Source: a candidate division KSB1 bacterium | GTDB taxonomy: Bacteria > Zhuqueibacterota > Zhuqueibacteria > Residuimicrobiales > Krinioviventaceae | Assembly (NCBI GenBank): GCA_034505495.1 | Contig: JAPDQV010000026.1 | Span: forward strand, 1 to 34,008 | Direction: 5' to 3' | Length of the DNA stretch: 34,008 bases | Shown: positions 33,088-34,008 of the stretch, piece by piece | Layout of the letters: every line of letters begins with the position of its first letter | Position numbering within the stretch: position 1 is the first letter of the stretch | The notes under the pieces: model-generated | The model's database searches: none | Told to the model about the DNA's origin: nothing | The model's input: only the letters and a program-made list of their open reading frames with translations | Program-made: the position numbers and the translations under genes

Positions 33088-34008
33088 ATGCTGAAACAAG
33101 GAAACAAGGTCGGAACGCTGCTGGCGGTTCTTCTGCTGACGGTTTCCGTGCTCGCGCAGAAAAAGCCGTACGAAGGTCCGCAGGACAGCGCCGGCGACGT
33201 CGCAGCAGAAAAAATCGGCTGGATGGAAGGCAACGCCGTCCGCTGCCAATTCCGCAACACCACCGAATTGTCAGATTGGGGTACCGGTACCGACCCCTAT
33301 GCCACCAAATGGCCGAACGACTTTCGCGGTTCGAAGATGAACGACGGCATCGGTCTGCTGATCGGTGCCCGCGTCTATATTTACAGCGACGGCGACCCCA
33401 ATACGGTCGACTCGACGCCGTTCGATGAGGTTTACCTCAACGAAATGCGGCAAATCTATGACGATATGGTCAACAACGGCCAACTGCATCGTCTTTATTA
33501 TTTGCAGACCAGCTACCGTGAGGAGCAGGATACCGATCCGACCGGCCAAGTCGAGTGGAACCTGTATCCTACACGCGGCAATGTGACCGGCGAATATGCC
33601 AACTGGGAATTGCCCGACGAACCGCCGGCGATGATGAGCAAACCCCGCTCGTGGCCGACCAAACCCTGGCCGGCGGACGGGTTCAACGGCAAGTGGAAAG
33701 GCCAGTGGAACGGCCGTTTCGGCGCTAATGTTTTCCGCGCCGATGAGGAATGCTTTTTTGTCGCCAATGATGCCCAGGATCAGGAATACCTGGTCGAAGA
33801 AGCCAAGGTCCGCTATTATCCGCGTCCCGGCCATTACATCGGCGACCTCGATCCGCGCATGAGCGTTCAGGTCGGTTTGCCGTGGGGCGGCATCGGAATA
33901 CGCGTCGAACAGCGCGGTTTTCAGTGGAACAACGCCCAAGCCCGTGACGCCATCTTTTGGGAATATGTCATCTATAACATGAGCGATTATAACCTTCCGG
34001 AAATGGCT
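33088..34008 (+). CDS. Exported protein downstream of the TonB receptor, 3' end outside the window
   Basis: The frame is open for 307 codons from the ATG at 33088 to the window edge, so the gene is partial. It starts with a signal peptide (KVGTLLAVLLLTVSVLAQ). The body is rich in Trp, Asn, Asp and Tyr (FRNTTELSDWGTGTDPYATK, WPNDFRGSKMNDGIGLLIG, VIYNMSDYNLPEM) and looks like a beta-rich extracytoplasmic protein. I do not recognise a family, and it lacks visible SusD features such as TPR helices or a lipobox. GGAGG at 33072-33076 precedes the ATG by 11 bases; an in-frame ATG at 33070 would overlap that site. Its place right behind the receptor suggests a surface or periplasmic partner, or a large secreted protein made with it. 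Confidence 0.8.
   Translation, partial: MLKQGNKVGTLLAVLLLTVSVLAQKKPYEGPQDSAGDVAAEKIGWMEGNAVRCQFRNTTELSDWGTGTDPYATKWPNDFRGSKMNDGIGLLIGARVYIYSDGDPNTVDSTPFDEVYLNEMRQIYDDMVNNGQLHRLYYLQTSYREEQDTDPTGQVEWNLYPTRGNVTGEYANWELPDEPPAMMSKPRSWPTKPWPADGFNGKWKGQWNGRFGANVFRADEECFFVANDAQDQEYLVEEAKVRYYPRPGHYIGDLDPRMSVQVGLPWGGIGIRVEQRGFQWNNAQARDAIFWEYVIYNMSDYNLPEMA

Overview
The window reads as a piece of a Gram-negative chromosome from the Fibrobacterota-Chlorobiota-Bacteroidota side of the tree, most likely an uncultured lineage such as KSB1 or Calditrichota; this placement is an inference. The support is two proteins ending in a C-terminal sorting module with an NYPNPFN motif (type IX secretion style), a TonB-dependent receptor with an N-terminal carboxypeptidase-regulatory-like domain, a TolC/HlyD export system, a Tat-exported Gfo/Idh/MocA oxidoreductase and several predicted lipoproteins. 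No rRNA, tRNA, CRISPR array, integrase or intact insertion sequence was found.

Layout. 1-319: two copies of a ~114 bp repeat with inverted CTCCGTG-rich arms, plus a half copy. 341-1282 (-): exported MsrB-MsrA fusion. 1492-7647 (+): a six-gene drug-efflux type operon (TolC-like, HlyD/YbhG-like, two ABC ATPases matching the two halves of YbhF, two ABC-2 permeases). 7758-8486 (+): SAM methyltransferase. 8503-11363 (-): a tightly coupled trio of dynamin-like GTPase, small helical protein and a P-loop protein with altered Walker motifs. A strong terminator-like hairpin sits in the leader of this trio. 11615-11881 (+): small PQ-loop/SemiSWEET-like membrane protein with its own good promoter. 11884-15923 (-): GPH-type sugar symporter, alkaline phosphatase lipoprotein and an MFS transporter. 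16043-17969 (-): Tat-exported Gfo/Idh/MocA oxidoreductase and a DoxX-like protein, ended by an intrinsic terminator. 18754-20469 (-): cation/proton antiporter fused to a PTS EIIA-2 domain. 20961-22268 (-): two exported proteins sharing an N-terminal module ending in IDSITF or similar, one an MBL-fold hydrolase and the other a sorting-domain protein. 22383-23534 (-): PatB/MalY-type aminotransferase. 24002-26173 (+): abutting medium-chain dehydrogenase and Gfo/Idh/MocA genes, a likely sugar or polyol oxidation pair. 26260-27486 (+): unrecognised exported protein with an HEIAH motif. 27760-29799 (+): secreted protein with three lamin-tail-like domains and a sorting domain. 30345-34008 (+): TonB-dependent receptor followed by an unrecognised exported protein that runs off the window.

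How the genes fit together. Much of the window concerns the cell envelope: export (TolC/ABC operon), uptake of oligomers or metabolites (TonB receptor, GPH and MFS carriers, phosphatase), carbohydrate oxidation (two Gfo/Idh/MocA proteins and an MDR dehydrogenase), and secreted surface proteins. The best candidate for an undescribed system is the dynamin-helical protein-P-loop trio at 8503-11363, because of its tight coupling, its degenerate ATPase and its unusual leader. Second is the small leader region before the TonB receptor, which holds a perfect Shine-Dalgarno sequence with no start codon at normal distance.
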